This document shows, one piece after another, positions 44,485-54,906 of a stretch of DNA of 64,000 bases. The DNA is from Leptospira sp. 96542 (lineage in GTDB: Bacteria > Spirochaetota > Leptospiria > Leptospirales > Leptospiraceae), in contig JARJFC010000002.1 in the NCBI GenBank assembly GCA_029310945.1, forward strand, positions 146,712 to 210,711. The letters run 5' to 3'. The translations under genes were made by a program, and so were the position numbers. The stretch's first letter is position 1. The number at the start of each line of letters is the position of its first letter. The notes under the pieces are model-generated. The model had not been told where the DNA came from. It worked only from the letters and a program-made list of their open reading frames with translations, and ran no database searches.

Positions 44485-45498
44485 TTACATGAAGTTTACG
44501 TTTTCTTCGCCTGCTGTCATAAAGATCAGTTTGGTTTTCGGAGATACGTAACACTCAATGTTTTTATCAAAACCTTTGGCTGTGATAAAAAAAGTTTCAC
44601 CCTTATGAAAAGAGCGGTTTCCGCCTTTCCAGTAAATTGTACCTTCTGCGACGTATACAATTCCAAAACAAGTTGGTTTGGATATGGGAATAAAATTTAC
44701 GTTCTGCGCCTGGTCAAACTCCCAAGATTCCAATCTAAATTTGTCATTGGATGTGAATAGATAGCGGGTGTAAGGCTGAAAATGAACTAGGGTTTTGTTT
44801 TGTTTTTCTTCCCCATTGGTTTGTTTAAAATTCAAAACAGCAAGGGCTTTTTCCAAATGTAGATCCCTTGGTTTTCCATCATCACCAAGCCTTCCGTAAT
44901 CATAAACTCGGTAGGTAGAATCAGATGATTGTTGGACTTCGAGTAAAACCACACCAGCTCCAATGGCATGAATGGTGCCTGGATTGAGTAAAAATACATC
45001 CCCTGGTTTTACGATCCATGATTTCAAAATGGACTCACATTGGTTGGTTTTTACGAGAGATTTGAATTCTTCTTTGGTTGTGGTTTTTGCAAAACCCACA
45101 ACAAGGTTTGCACTTTTGTCAGCAGCAAGGACATACCAACATTCTTTTTTTCCATTGGCTGTTGGGTCATATGCATTTGCGTACGAATCGTCCGGATGTA
45201 CTTGTACCGAAAGTTTTTCTTTTGCGTCGATGAGTTTGACAAGAAGTGGGAGTTCGGGTTTAAAACCTTTGCCTAGGACAACTTCAGGATTTTTTTCTAT
45301 GGTGTCCGTGAGTTTTTGCGCGTTCCCGTTTGGGTCTATCCATTCCGAAACATCCTTCCCATAAACAGAAACTTCCCAAGACTCTCCAATATTTCCATTG
45401 GGGAGATTTCGATCCAAAATAGAGGAAAACTTTCTCCCTCCCCAAATTTTATCTTTATAAATGGGTGCAAAAGAAAGGATGTCTGGGATTTCAATCAT
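44485..45498 (-). CDS. manA: Class I mannose-6-phosphate isomerase
   Basis: Zinc enzyme that interconverts fructose-6-phosphate and mannose-6-phosphate for glycan synthesis. The conserved blocks are present: IGESWEVSV, the zinc site in VKLIDAKEKLSVQVHPDDSYA, and FLLNPGTIHAIGAGVVLLEVQQSSDSTYRVYDYGR. The ATG at 45498 gives 337 residues beginning MIEIPDILSFAP. An upstream in-frame GTG at 45531 would overlap the DnaJ-like gene. It lies 13 bases after that gene, so the two may be co-transcribed. Confidence 0.88.
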   Translation of the reverse strand: MIEIPDILSFAPIYKDKIWGGRKFSSILDRNLPNGNIGESWEVSVYGKDVSEWIDPNGNAQKLTDTIEKNPEVVLGKGFKPELPLLVKLIDAKEKLSVQVHPDDSYANAYDPTANGKKECWYVLAADKSANLVVGFAKTTTKEEFKSLVKTNQCESILKSWIVKPGDVFLLNPGTIHAIGAGVVLLEVQQSSDSTYRVYDYGRLGDDGKPRDLHLEKALAVLNFKQTNGEEKQNKTLVHFQPYTRYLFTSNDKFRLESWEFDQAQNVNFIPISKPTCFGIVYVAEGTIYWKGGNRSFHKGETFFITAKGFDKNIECYVSPKTKLIFMTAGEENVNFM

Positions 45499-45511
45499 GC
45501 CTATTTCTGTT

Positions 45512-46213
45512 TTAGACAACATTGCGTGCACGGCAAGGGATAATTTTATGTATGATGAGTTTCACTCGGAGAGATTTTTTTTTGAAATGAGTGAACGAAT
45601 CGGGGCGAAATTTGGAAAGGTCAAATTCGAAGATACGTCCATTTTTGATGGTAGACTGGGGAAATTCAAACTTGAGATTCCGAGAACTTTTATAACTCCC
45701 TTTTCCTGCACAGGATGGGCAGTGCGGATCCGATCCCATACAATCCCGGCAAACAATGCGGACGGTGAGGGGAATGACGGCGATGACAGGCCTTTGTGTC
45801 TCAGTTTCTTTTAGATCCACCATCAAATCATAATTGATGCCTGTGACCTTTCGTCTGTCTTTGTTTCGAAACCCCTTTCGCATGAGCCCCCTTTTGGCTA
45901 GATCCAAAATACCAGTCGAAAACCTCACACGGGAAATAGGAAGAACGAGTGGTTGTTCTTCTAATTTTCTTTTTAAAAATTGAATGGCATAGTTTTTTTT
46001 ATAAATATCATCATATGACTTACGTTTGTCGCTCGTAAGTATTTGGTAAGCGATAAGGATGGATTGGAATTCGAGCCCAGAATTTATTTTTGTTATATCG
46101 GGGTGTGTTTGTTTCGCCAAACGACGGAAACTGGATTTGATTTCTTCCGTCGTGGCTCCAAAAGGAATTTCTAATATTTCGTATAAATCGTTTTTGGGTG
46201 GAACAAAATTCAT
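45512..46213 (-). CDS. J-domain protein with half zinc finger
   Basis: A 233-residue J-domain protein. Residues 10-75 form the J domain (DLYEILEIPFGATTEEIKSSFRRLAKQTHPDI), with the HPD triad. There is no G/F-rich linker. Later CRDCMGSDPHCPSCAGKG supplies only two CxxC pairs instead of the four of full DnaJ, so a single zinc is likely. It would recruit a DnaK-type chaperone for a special client. It is not the main DnaJ. Co-directional with manA. Confidence 0.8.
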   Translation of the reverse strand: MNFVPPKNDLYEILEIPFGATTEEIKSSFRRLAKQTHPDITKINSGLEFQSILIAYQILTSDKRKSYDDIYKKNYAIQFLKRKLEEQPLVLPISRVRFSTGILDLAKRGLMRKGFRNKDRRKVTGINYDLMVDLKETETQRPVIAVIPLTVRIVCRDCMGSDPHCPSCAGKGSYKSSRNLKFEFPQSTIKNGRIFEFDLSKFRPDSFTHFKKKSLRVKLIIHKIIPCRARNVV

Positions 46214-46231
46214 ATCACACCCAAAAATAAA

Positions 46232-46951
46232 TTATGGTTCCTGGAAATCCCCGCTGATTGTAACTTCCAAAATGGTCTCGGAAAGTTCCCTTGCTTCGAT
46301 GGCACCTTTGGAGTTGATATAGCGGTCTATGGATCTGGACACTTCTCTTAGGCGATCTCTGTACGCCGTTGCCAGTTTGAGTCTTTCCCAAGGGCTTTGG
46401 ATTTTTTCGAGTTCAAAGGTAAGGGTTTTGTCATCAGCAACTGTCACAGTGCGAACAGAAAGTACGAGGCCTTTCACTCCGCCACCTGCCGGATTTTTCA
46501 GTTCGCGGTATGTGGTGACAGGTTCTTTTCCTTTTTGTGTGAGTGACTTGCGAGACCAGAGTGCGAGTTCATCTAGGGAAAAACCACCACCCTCAGCACC
46601 GCCACCACCTTTGAGTTTCATCACATAGCGACTGTGCATTACGTAACGTTGTTCGTAAGGAAGATGGATTTCCCTTGCATAACTCACTTGCCCGTAACGA
46701 CTGTCTTTGATTTTTTTTTCGAAGTTGAGGAATTTCAATTTTTCGTTGATCGCAGCATGGTAGTCATCCACTTCCTTCCCAATGCGTTCCATCTTTTGTT
46801 GTTGTTTGGCATTATAAGGAATGATGGCGATGCTACCATCAGCATTGAGTTTTGGTGAATCGGCTTGGCTCGCCGGTTCATTTTTTTCATCCGCCCCAAA
46901 AACTTGGAGGGACAAACCAAACAATAAAAAAAGGACATAGAAAATACGCAT
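46232..46951 (-). CDS. Conserved secreted protein of unknown function
   Basis: Signal peptide RIFYVLFLLFGLSLQVFGA with cleavage after VFGA. The mature 220 residues are charged and partly coiled-coil (NAKQQQKMERIGKEVDDYHAAINEKLKFLNFEKK), with a Gly run (KLKGGGGAEGGGF) in the middle and a C-terminal helical part. No family recognised. It ends 18 bases before the J-domain gene on the same strand. Upstream lies an AT-rich region with TATATATA-like boxes (46979-46987) that could be its promoter. Confidence 0.68.
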   Translation of the reverse strand: MRIFYVLFLLFGLSLQVFGADEKNEPASQADSPKLNADGSIAIIPYNAKQQQKMERIGKEVDDYHAAINEKLKFLNFEKKIKDSRYGQVSYAREIHLPYEQRYVMHSRYVMKLKGGGGAEGGGFSLDELALWSRKSLTQKGKEPVTTYRELKNPAGGGVKGLVLSVRTVTVADDKTLTFELEKIQSPWERLKLATAYRDRLREVSRSIDRYINSKGAIEARELSETILEVTISGDFQEP

Positions 46952-47074
46952 ACGAACTCCCGAGTGAATAGACTCTCTATATATATTTTCGACTTTTGGA
47001 ATGAAATCATTAATTTGTTAAAAATAAGGTTGAATAAAAAAACAATAATGCCGAGTCTGTAGGGAGAGTCCCCC

Positions 47075-47419
47075 ATGGAAATCAACCTAAATAAGAATGC
47101 AGATGCTCATGTGATCAGCATTTCTGGAAGTTTGGACATTTACACATCCCTAGACTTTAAAAATTTTCTCGAAACCAACATCCCAAACCAACCAACAGAG
47201 GGTTTGCATGTGGTCATCAATTTGGAAAAACTCAATTATATCGATTCTTCTGGCATCGGAATGCTCATCAAACAGTTGAATTATGTCCAGGAACTAAAAG
47301 GCAAGTTTTCCATAGCAAATTTAAAACCGGCCATTGAAAAGGTTTTTAAAGTGGCTGGGCTCACAAGTTATTTCCAAACCATAACCGAAGACGATTACCG
47401 CGAAAAATACGCTCAGTGA
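47075..47419 (+). CDS. STAS-domain anti-sigma factor antagonist
   Basis: A 114-residue single-domain STAS protein. The phospho-acceptor serine lies in LNYIDSSGIGMLIK. Such proteins release anti-sigma factors when unphosphorylated and are reset by SpoIIE-type phosphatases; one such phosphatase is encoded at 4882. No linked anti-sigma gene is present, so the partner is elsewhere. The ribosome site GGGAGAG is followed by TCCCCC and can form a small hairpin (GGGA with TCCC, 47062-47072) just before the ATG. The 3' end overlaps the next gene by seven bases. Confidence 0.86.
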   Translation: MEINLNKNADAHVISISGSLDIYTSLDFKNFLETNIPNQPTEGLHVVINLEKLNYIDSSGIGMLIKQLNYVQELKGKFSIANLKPAIEKVFKVAGLTSYFQTITEDDYREKYAQ

Positions 47420-47997
47420 CCACTATCCCCTTCGCTTCTTTTATTTTCTAAAACCACAGCATCCCAAATCCCCCAAAATCGCCCCGTCGTGTTTTGACTT
47501 GGGGTGAGTTCGACCAAAATCTTCCCTTCTGGGTATTCTGAAGGCTCCAAGGGAATTTCCACAGGATTTTTGAAGGATCTGGATCTATCGGTGTAGATGG
47601 AGAGTTTGGGGATTCCATTGACAGAGATCGTTATTTTTTTGGGTTTGAACCGACTCCCAGGTAAGGGTTTGTACTGAGTGAGATCCAAATAAAGGTAGAC
47701 CGTGGATTTTTTTGTCACTGGCTTCTCCAACAAAAACCGAAGTCCTGTGTCTGGTACCATCCGGCAGATGAAATCTTGGATTCCCATAAAGGGTGAGTCT
47801 GGTACGAGTTCGTAGGATTGGAAAATGGCCCAATTTTTCAATTCGGGGTAAGTGGCCGTGTCCTCTGGCAAAAGCCCTTCGTCCATTCCAAATTCATTTT
47901 TGGGAATCGAATGGGATTCCGTTTGGGGGGTGATCTCCAAACCAAAACATAAAAAGATTGCCGTGAGGAGAATGGTTCGTAGTTTCAATGGAAGCAC
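47413..47997 (-). CDS. Secreted protein of unknown function
   Basis: A 194-residue product with a signal peptide (LPLKLRTILLTAIFLCFGLEITPQ) and a beta-rich mature part containing STVYLYLDLTQYKPLPGSRFKPKKITISVNG and EYPEGKILVELTPSQNTTGRFWGIWD, which resembles a carbohydrate-binding or jelly-roll fold. No family is assigned. It is convergent with the STAS gene and divergent from ribF, 36 bases away. Confidence 0.66.
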   Translation of the reverse strand: MLPLKLRTILLTAIFLCFGLEITPQTESHSIPKNEFGMDEGLLPEDTATYPELKNWAIFQSYELVPDSPFMGIQDFICRMVPDTGLRFLLEKPVTKKSTVYLYLDLTQYKPLPGSRFKPKKITISVNGIPKLSIYTDRSRSFKNPVEIPLEPSEYPEGKILVELTPSQNTTGRFWGIWDAVVLENKRSEGDSGH

Positions 47998-48033
47998 CTA
48001 TAAGAAATATCGGATCACGAGTCTAGTCGCCCC

Positions 48034-48966
48034 TTGAAAATTATTCGTTCTTTAGAATTAGTCCAATCAGAGTTCTCCAAAGGCTCTTCGCTCACACTCG
48101 GAAATTTTGATGGGATCCATATGGGTCACCAAACTTTATTGCTCCGTACAGTGGAAAAAGCTAGGGAACTAAACATTCCTTCCGTTGTGGTCACATACTA
48201 TCCAAACCCGTCGGTTGTGCTCGGTAAAAAACCTAATTTTAAATACCTAACCCTCGAAGAAGAAAAAGAAACTTTGATTTCCCAATTTGGAATCGATTAC
48301 CTACTCGTTTTGGAGTTTACGGAAAAACTATCTAAAATGAGGGCAGAAGATTTTTTAGAAAATATCATTATACGCACGTTAAATGCAAGATACATTGTCA
48401 TCGGATACAACCATTTTTTTGGTGAAGGGAGGCGTGGTGATTTTAACCTCCTGAATTCGCAGAAAGAAAAATATGGTTTTGAGGTAGAATTGAAAGAGGC
48501 AGTGCTCGAAAAAAATTCAAAAATTTCTAGTTCTCTCATCCGAAGTCATTTGGAAAAAGGTGAGATGAAAGAAGCTAAGTCTTTACTCGGACGCAATTAC
48601 CATTTTCAAGGCAAGGTGTTTGAAGGGCATAAAAGAGGGCGAACCATCGATTTCCCTACCGCCAATTTGGAAATATCCGATGAACAGTTGTTACCGGCCA
48701 TTGGAGTTTATGTTTGTTTTGTTCGTATCAATCACAAATCTTTCGGTGGGATGTTGAATATTGGTCAAAACCCGACATTTGATGGTACAAAACTCCATGT
48801 AGAAGTGAATATTTTTGATTTTAGTGGAGATTTATATGGAAACTTCATCGAAGTTGAACTTTTAGACAAAATCAGAGACGAAAAAAAATTCAGTGGTATC
48901 GAAGAGTTAAAATCACAACTTATCTTGGACAAAGAAACCAGTTTAAAAATTTTAAACTTTGATTAG
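48034..48966 (+). CDS. ribF: Bifunctional riboflavin kinase / FAD synthetase
   Basis: Makes FMN from riboflavin, then FAD. The N-terminal nucleotidylyl transferase domain has GNFDGIHMGHQTLL (the HxGH motif), GYNHFFGEGRRGDF and KISSSLIRSHL. The C-terminal kinase domain has FEGHKRGRTIDFPTANLEI. Length 310 is normal. The start is a TTG at 48034, just before the family's first strand. No strong ribosome site is visible. It overlaps the next minus-strand gene by 15 bases at the 3' end. Confidence 0.93.
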   Translation: MKIIRSLELVQSEFSKGSSLTLGNFDGIHMGHQTLLLRTVEKARELNIPSVVVTYYPNPSVVLGKKPNFKYLTLEEEKETLISQFGIDYLLVLEFTEKLSKMRAEDFLENIIIRTLNARYIVIGYNHFFGEGRRGDFNLLNSQKEKYGFEVELKEAVLEKNSKISSSLIRSHLEKGEMKEAKSLLGRNYHFQGKVFEGHKRGRTIDFPTANLEISDEQLLPAIGVYVCFVRINHKSFGGMLNIGQNPTFDGTKLHVEVNIFDFSGDLYGNFIEVELLDKIRDEKKFSGIEELKSQLILDKETSLKILNFD

Positions 48967-49707
48967 ATGATAGGTAATGCCCTTTCTCCGAATTTTGCCT
49001 TCGATGTGTTCATTATTAGTTTCTTTTTGTATTAGAGGTTCTAGGGATTGTTTTGAAATTGCCCAGTCTTCTCCCAATTCGTCAAAATAAAACCCTCGAT
49101 CAAAGTTTTTATCTTTTAGAATCAAAACATTTTTTTTGATCACTGCTTTGTTTTGGGTAAGTCCAAAACCAGGACCTGGAAAGAGAGGGATGGTTTTATT
49201 TCCCATTCGGATTTGTTTTTTAAAAGCAGGGAGTGATTTTAAAATTTTATAAGGTTTTTTGGGAACCAAAAAATGTAAACCATCTAATACAAAAGATATA
49301 AATATTAGTTTATCTTTTAGATTAGATTTTGTTTTTTGTTTGTTTTCTGTTAGGTTGTATGCAATTTTCGAAATTCTGTTTCGTAATGCGGTATTTAAAA
49401 ATTCAATTCCGTCTTCATTGACAATCTTTGATAAAATATGAAACAGAGGATCAAATTCTTTTTGTTTATAATCTTTTTTTAATTTTAATTTGTGTAATGC
49501 AAGTTCAAGGCGTTTGGAACGTTGTAAAAAATAAGGCGAATTTGTATTTTCAGCCAAAAGAATCATTTTTTTTACATGAGTTTCCATCGAATCTAAATAT
49601 TCTTTCGATTCGGTTTGTAATTTTTCAAACTTCAAAAGTGCAGCTTCAAATTTGATTTTTGCATTAAAAAAATCATTGGAAGCTGTTTCTTTTTGGTTTG
49701 GTTTCAT
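48952..49707 (-). CDS. Undescribed protein coupled to rodA, possible CheW-like domain
   Basis: The last gene of the mreC-mreD-mrdA-rodA operon, starting on the final base of rodA (TGATG). I do not recognise a named family. Residues ~10-120 are helical and charged (FEAALLKFEKLQTESKEYLDSMETHVKK). Residues ~130-225 resemble a CheW-like beta fold: LIFISFVLDGLHFLVPKKPYK, then MGNKTIPLFPGPGFGL, then KNVLILKDKNFDRGFYFDELGEDWAIS. It has no signal peptide and should be cytoplasmic. It could be a scaffold or regulator of the elongasome. The CheW reading is by eye and uncertain. Confidence 0.62.
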   Translation of the reverse strand: MKPNQKETASNDFFNAKIKFEAALLKFEKLQTESKEYLDSMETHVKKMILLAENTNSPYFLQRSKRLELALHKLKLKKDYKQKEFDPLFHILSKIVNEDGIEFLNTALRNRISKIAYNLTENKQKTKSNLKDKLIFISFVLDGLHFLVPKKPYKILKSLPAFKKQIRMGNKTIPLFPGPGFGLTQNKAVIKKNVLILKDKNFDRGFYFDELGEDWAISKQSLEPLIQKETNNEHIEGKIRRKGITYHLIKV

Positions 49708-51221
49708 CAGTTTGCAAATTTACGTTTTTTGATGGAAAGTATGATTCCTACAGCAGTCATAGCCATAAGCAAATGTGATCCACCATAACTCATAAATGTC
49801 AGTGGAACGCCTGTTACTGGAAGTAGGCCAATTACGATACCAACGTTAATGGCAATATGGAAAAAAATCATGGCAACGATTCCTGCAGCAAGTAGAGATC
49901 CAAACCTATCTTTACTTTCAAAACTTATCTGTAAACCCCTGAGTGGAATCGACATCAAAAAGAAAAGTAAGAGAACACTTCCAAAAAAACCTGTTTGTTC
50001 TGCCCAGGATGCAAATATAAAATCGGTTCCTGCTTCTGGAACATGAGGAACTCTACCTTCCGTCATTTCGCCATGGAAAAAACCTTTCCCAAATATTTTA
50101 CCCGAACCCACCGCTGGTTTGGAAGCACGTAATTGGTAACCCGCACCTTGTTTGAACTGATCAGGATTCAAAAATGCGGTGAGTCGTATTACTTGGTTTT
50201 CGCGGAAAGGAATGGATTTATGAACCACAATTGCCGAGAGGATCGAAATTCCGAGTATCCCAATGGTAATATAGTAATTCCGTAAGTGTTTTGACCCACG
50301 AGCAATTCGGATAAAAATCATAATTAAACTAATTATTGTTAGAATGCCACCCAATCCGAACATGAATGCTTCATTGGATAAAATTTTATAACCGATGCTT
50401 GCATATTCATCTTTGATAACATCTGCGGCTTCACGAATGAGTTGTATATTTTTCTGGTTTTGTAAACTGGCAAGATCTACGCCTGTAACTTTTTTTCCAT
50501 CCAAGATTGCCCAGATTTTACCTTGTACTTGGCTTACAATGGATGCGAGTTCTGCTTTATTGTCTTTTCTAAGTAAGTCTATGAGTGGCTGAAGTAGTGT
50601 AAGTTGAGAATAAGATAAATACATGGGAACCATAAGTGAAATTCCACCGAATGTCAATAAGGAACCGATATGCAAGATGTCGGCTCCACCCAAAAATAAC
50701 ATTGTAAACAACATCGGTAAAAATGAAACTGCGGTACCAAAGTCGGGCTGTAAAATGATGAGCACCATTGGCAGTAAACAAATGATAAATGGTATGATCA
50801 AAACCGTAATTTTGTGCATTTCCTTTTCTCTTAAAACTAAATACTGTCCAAGTAGTATAACGGTTGCTAGTTTAGAAAATTCGGATGCTTGTAAGGTGAT
50901 TGGCCCAAGTTTTAACCAAGATCTTGCCCCCCTAGCTGTCGGCAAATAACCAATGCCTGGGATGAGTGTAAGAATGAGTAATACCAAGCTGAAACCATAA
51001 ATAAATAATGCGTAAGAGCCTATCAATTGATAGTTGATCCTTGACATAAACCACATGGAAAAAAGACCAATGAACACAAAACCAAATTGTTTATACCAAC
51101 GCCCCAAAGCATCGGATGCGTTTGCTTCTTGGGTATAAAGGGTCATCACTCCTGCCATTGCAACAAGAATGACTGAAAATATTAAAAAATAATCGAGTTT
51201 TTCTGTGTTTCGATCTGCCAT
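49707..51221 (-). CDS. rodA: RodA peptidoglycan polymerase (SEDS), with a large insertion
   Basis: The SEDS glycosyltransferase of cell elongation, working with PBP2. The core is present: [78 protein letters not shown] and the C-terminal [11 protein letters not shown]. At 504 residues it is about 130 longer than usual. An insertion of about 125 residues, between SYSQL and [17 protein letters not shown], contains a charged helical loop and two extra hydrophobic segments. It overlaps mrdA by one base and the following gene by one base. Confidence 0.92.
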   Translation of the reverse strand: MADRNTEKLDYFLIFSVILVAMAGVMTLYTQEANASDALGRWYKQFGFVFIGLFSMWFMSRINYQLIGSYALFIYGFSLVLLILTLIPGIGYLPTARGARSWLKLGPITLQASEFSKLATVILLGQYLVLREKEMHKITVLIIPFIICLLPMVLIILQPDFGTAVSFLPMLFTMLFLGGADILHIGSLLTFGGISLMVPMYLSYSQLTLLQPLIDLLRKDNKAELASIVSQVQGKIWAILDGKKVTGVDLASLQNQKNIQLIREAADVIKDEYASIGYKILSNEAFMFGLGGILTIISLIMIFIRIARGSKHLRNYYITIGILGISILSAIVVHKSIPFRENQVIRLTAFLNPDQFKQGAGYQLRASKPAVGSGKIFGKGFFHGEMTEGRVPHVPEAGTDFIFASWAEQTGFFGSVLLLFFLMSIPLRGLQISFESKDRFGSLLAAGIVAMIFFHIAINVGIVIGLLPVTGVPLTFMSYGGSHLLMAMTAVGIILSIKKRKFAN

Positions 51222-53158
51222 TAAAATGCCTCTTCTTCAACAGGAGCTTCTTCTTCCATCGTTTTTACGCGCGTACGGTCTGTTCTTGGATATGATCCTG
51301 GAGGAAAAGCAGCCTTAAATACTTCTCTTGCAGCGGGCGCAGCTACTGCTGCACCACCAACTCCATATTCTACGAAAACAGCAACTAACACCTGCTTTTC
51401 TGGAGGTGCGTTGAATGGTGCATAACCGATGAACCATGCATGATTCGAAGAAGATGCACCCCGTCTTCTTGTTTGTGCGGTACCAGTTTTTCCCGCAATT
51501 TCTGGCAAGTTTGGTGAATTGAGTACGCCTGAAGCAGTTCCTGAATAACCAACTAAGTATAAACCTTCTTTTAATGCTTCGATGGTAGAACGTTTTAGAG
51601 GTATGTCTCGTAAAATTGTTGGTTCTGTTTTTTGAATGAGTGAATTATCAAGAGGACTTCTTACTTCGGACACAACGTACGGTTTGTAGATTTTTCCATT
51701 ATTGATAAGTGCCATATAAAATAAAGCCATCTCAATAGGAGTTGTGGAGATAAAACCTTGCCCAATAGATAAGTTTACAGTGTCCCCATCAAACCATTTA
51801 TTTCCATAGGTTCGTTTTTTCCAATCTGAACTTGGAATAAAACCAGTGGTTTCTCCTGGTAGATCAATTCCCGTTTTTTTATCAAGTCCAAATAACCTGG
51901 AATAGGCGAGAATGGGCTCAGCACCCAATTTATAACCTAATTGGTAAAAATAAACTGAATTTGATTTTTCTAGAGCTTGGGCAAGGTTCAACTCACCATG
52001 ACCTTTTTTATCCCAATTGTAAAAAACTTGGTCAGGAACACCTTTAAACGTTGATTTTAAAGTAAAACTTGCCGGGCAGGAAAATGTTTGTTTTGGATCA
52101 AATTTGATTTTGTGCTCACTTTCCATTGCCGCAAGGCCAACCAGAGTTTTGAAAGTAGATGCAGGCGGAAACCTAGATTGGATGGCTAAATTGAGAAACC
52201 CACCATTATTTGTAACTCGTCCAAAATGATTGGAACGATCCAACTTATTTTTGCCTGAGAGTATGTTTGGATCATAGGATGGGTTTGAAGCCATCGCTAA
52301 AACTTCGCCAGTAGTTGGTTTTAAGGCAAGGACGGTTCCTCGTACACCTTTTAGCGCTCGATAGGCGGCAATCTGCATGTCTCGATCAATGGTAAGAATT
52401 AAATTGTTTCCAGGCACAGAATGTTCGATCACACGTTCTTCTTCGATATTTCCTTCTGTATTTCGTTTTTGGATTCGAAATCCATCCTGTCCGCGAAGTA
52501 CAGTGTCATACAACGATTCAATACCACCTTTACCAATAAGTTGGTATGATTTAATTTCTTTTTCTTGTAAGTCACTCGTAGTAGGTTTTCCCACATAACC
52601 AGAAACATGTGCAAGAGCGGGTCCCATATGATATACTCTTGCTGGAGAAGATACGAGGTATACGTAACGATTGATCGTATCGAGTACCAAAATTCGCTCT
52701 TGTTGTTCTCTGGAAATACCTTCCAATAATACAAACGGTTCTCTTGTTCTAATTTTTTTTATGAGTCTAGATTCTTGTAATTCTTTTTCGTAATAAACAA
52801 GGGGAATCGACAACGCTTCGCAGAATTTGTATATAAATTCTTTTACTTTTTTTGGATCATTTTTTAACAAACTTGTATTGAGAATAACGTCAAGCGAAGC
52901 AGCATTTGAAACAAGTGGTGCACTTGTTTCAGGAGTTAAAAAATTACGATCAAATATATTTCCCCTATCTGCTGGTATGGATTCACTCCTTCGTACAAAC
53001 CGTTCTGCTTTTAGTGAATTTTCACTACCTTGTACAATTTGTAAATTGAAGAGTTGGAAAATATAAATTGTTAATGTAAAAACTATGAGGCCGGTAAAAA
53101 AATACAACCGCCTTCTAAAGCTTGCTTCTAATTTATACTCAGAGGCGGATTGGCTCAT
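51221..53158 (-). CDS. mrdA: Penicillin-binding protein 2 (transpeptidase)
   Basis: Class B PBP that crosslinks new wall during elongation. One N-terminal membrane anchor ([20 protein letters not shown]), a pedestal domain, and the transpeptidase motifs: SxxK in [11 protein letters not shown], SxN in [10 protein letters not shown] and KTG in [11 protein letters not shown]. Length 645 is usual. The tail is acidic ([12 protein letters not shown]). It overlaps mreD by four bases. Confidence 0.94.
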   Translation of the reverse strand: MSQSASEYKLEASFRRRLYFFTGLIVFTLTIYIFQLFNLQIVQGSENSLKAERFVRRSESIPADRGNIFDRNFLTPETSAPLVSNAASLDVILNTSLLKNDPKKVKEFIYKFCEALSIPLVYYEKELQESRLIKKIRTREPFVLLEGISREQQERILVLDTINRYVYLVSSPARVYHMGPALAHVSGYVGKPTTSDLQEKEIKSYQLIGKGGIESLYDTVLRGQDGFRIQKRNTEGNIEEERVIEHSVPGNNLILTIDRDMQIAAYRALKGVRGTVLALKPTTGEVLAMASNPSYDPNILSGKNKLDRSNHFGRVTNNGGFLNLAIQSRFPPASTFKTLVGLAAMESEHKIKFDPKQTFSCPASFTLKSTFKGVPDQVFYNWDKKGHGELNLAQALEKSNSVYFYQLGYKLGAEPILAYSRLFGLDKKTGIDLPGETTGFIPSSDWKKRTYGNKWFDGDTVNLSIGQGFISTTPIEMALFYMALINNGKIYKPYVVSEVRSPLDNSLIQKTEPTILRDIPLKRSTIEALKEGLYLVGYSGTASGVLNSPNLPEIAGKTGTAQTRRRGASSSNHAWFIGYAPFNAPPEKQVLVAVFVEYGVGGAAVAAPAAREVFKAAFPPGSYPRTDRTRVKTMEEEAPVEEEAF

Positions 53159-53670
53159 TGCCTAACCTCATCACTGTACAATTGAAATGCCCAAGTGAAA
53201 AGAAAAAAGAGAGCAGGTCCAATAAAGGCATTATAAAGCGAAACATAAATGAAAGAATAACTTTGATTAGAGTGAAAGAACATCCAAAATAAAAAATATG
53301 TAATAATTCTAGATAATAACGTAAAACCCAGAACATAAATAGTAATAGAAATATAGTTTTCTGTGTATGAGTTTTTGGTTATTTTACCAATGAGATAACC
53401 CACTGCTGCGTATGAAAATGAGTGCAAACCAATTTTATAATATTCGATATTGTCTCCGCCAATTTCGCCACCCAGTGCGGTATCTGACAACAACCCACCG
53501 AAAAACCCCAACCATAATCCATACATAGCACCTTTTCGAAGTGCAAAAAATATGATAAAAATGATCATAAAGTCAGGTCGAATGGCACCACCCAATTCAA
53601 ATAGATTCGATCCATTTAGAAAATGAGAAAGTAACATTCCTATAATGATGAATATCTTATCCAAGATCAT
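53155..53670 (-). CDS. mreD: MreD rod-shape membrane protein
   Basis: A 171-residue polytopic membrane protein with about five hydrophobic segments and the MreD motif [33 protein letters not shown]. It links MreC and the wall enzymes. The call is backed by its place between mreC and mrdA, overlapping both by four bases. Confidence 0.86.
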   Translation of the reverse strand: MILDKIFIIIGMLLSHFLNGSNLFELGGAIRPDFMIIFIIFFALRKGAMYGLWLGFFGGLLSDTALGGEIGGDNIEYYKIGLHSFSYAAVGYLIGKITKNSYTENYISITIYVLGFTLLSRIITYFLFWMFFHSNQSYSFIYVSLYNAFIGPALFFLFTWAFQLYSDEVRQ

Positions 53671-54836
53671 GGTGTTGTCTCCTTGGCTGGATCAGATGTA
53701 ACAGGAGGATTCGGATTCGTCGTAGTTGGCTCCTGGATTTGGTTCGTTGTTGTAGTTGGACGATTCGTCGTTGTGTTATTTGGTGTGAAAAAAGGTTTTT
53801 TCTCTTTTTCTTTTTTCTGATAATCTTTTTCTTTCGGAAAATCGATTTCACCAAAATAAGGACCTTCAATTTGGATTGTTTTTTCAGCAGGCCATTCTTC
53901 TTTCCATTTTTCTGGCAGACGTTTTAAAACGATTACATTTTGTAATTTATCAAACTCAACAAACGGTCGTAATATGGCAGTTTTAAAAGACCCGTTTCTT
54001 GGGCCTTCTTCAATGATCGTTCCTACAGGAATTCCTTGTGGATATACTCCTGAACCACCAGAACTAAACACTGCTTTTCCAATTTTGCTAAAACCTTCGG
54101 TAAACAAAGTGTTTGTTGTATTAGGAGCAAGGGCAGGTCCCATTGGAAAATTGCCTATGGCCTTAGGATCAATCACGATACCTGCATCAATGTAGTCTAG
54201 TATAACGTCTGTTCCTCGTCCACTGTTGCCGTTGAGTGATGCCCATAAATTTGTGCCAGGTATGGAAACACCCATTGAAAAATTTGAATTGATGAGTGGT
54301 TGAACCACTGCTGATCCTTTGGAAACTGCAATCACTTTGCCAACCAGCGCTTCTGTGAATTTCCCTTTTTCATCGAGGGCTCTTGCTACGACAGGCATGT
54401 AAGGTTTGATTCCTGATTCGGATCCTTTATTTATGATGATGGTTCTGTAAATTGCATTGAGCCGAACGCTGAGTACTTCAGCGCGGACAGTCGGGTAGTC
54501 GGTGCGGAGTGGAAAGTTGAGTTCTTGTCTGAGGATTGCATTTTCAGCCTGCAATCTTTCTACATCTTTCGAAAGTTGTCTGTATTCTTCCATGACGTTC
54601 AAACAGGAATCTCTTTCTTCTCTCACACGTTCGAAAGACTCTAGTTTGTTGTAAGAACTTTTGACAAGGGATCCGAAGGAGTCAAAGGATCCCGAAAAAA
54701 AATCCCCAACACCTTGGAAACTAGCAATCCCCCTCACCATAAAATTTCCGTTCCATATGAGAGATGTGAACGAAAACACAAATACGAAGAGTATCGAAAG
54801 GATTTCCTCGTTGCGGCTGAATCGATTCCAGTTCAT
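53667..54836 (-). CDS. mreC: MreC rod-shape protein with disordered tail
   Basis: Periplasmic scaffold of the elongasome. A membrane helix (~15-35) is followed by a coiled coil ([40 protein letters not shown]) and the two beta barrels of MreC ([44 protein letters not shown]). The last ~50 residues are a low-complexity Thr/Pro/Asn tail not seen in most MreC. First gene of the operon. No mreB lies directly upstream in this window. Confidence 0.9.
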   Translation of the reverse strand: MNWNRFSRNEEILSILFVFVFSFTSLIWNGNFMVRGIASFQGVGDFFSGSFDSFGSLVKSSYNKLESFERVREERDSCLNVMEEYRQLSKDVERLQAENAILRQELNFPLRTDYPTVRAEVLSVRLNAIYRTIIINKGSESGIKPYMPVVARALDEKGKFTEALVGKVIAVSKGSAVVQPLINSNFSMGVSIPGTNLWASLNGNSGRGTDVILDYIDAGIVIDPKAIGNFPMGPALAPNTTNTLFTEGFSKIGKAVFSSGGSGVYPQGIPVGTIIEEGPRNGSFKTAILRPFVEFDKLQNVIVLKRLPEKWKEEWPAEKTIQIEGPYFGEIDFPKEKDYQKKEKEKKPFFTPNNTTTNRPTTTTNQIQEPTTTNPNPPVTSDPAKETTP

Positions 54837-54906
54837 GAAGTTATGTCACATTAAATTTAAAGGAAAGAATATTTCAAGCGAGAATCCGTTTTCCCGCTTT
54901 CTCTTT

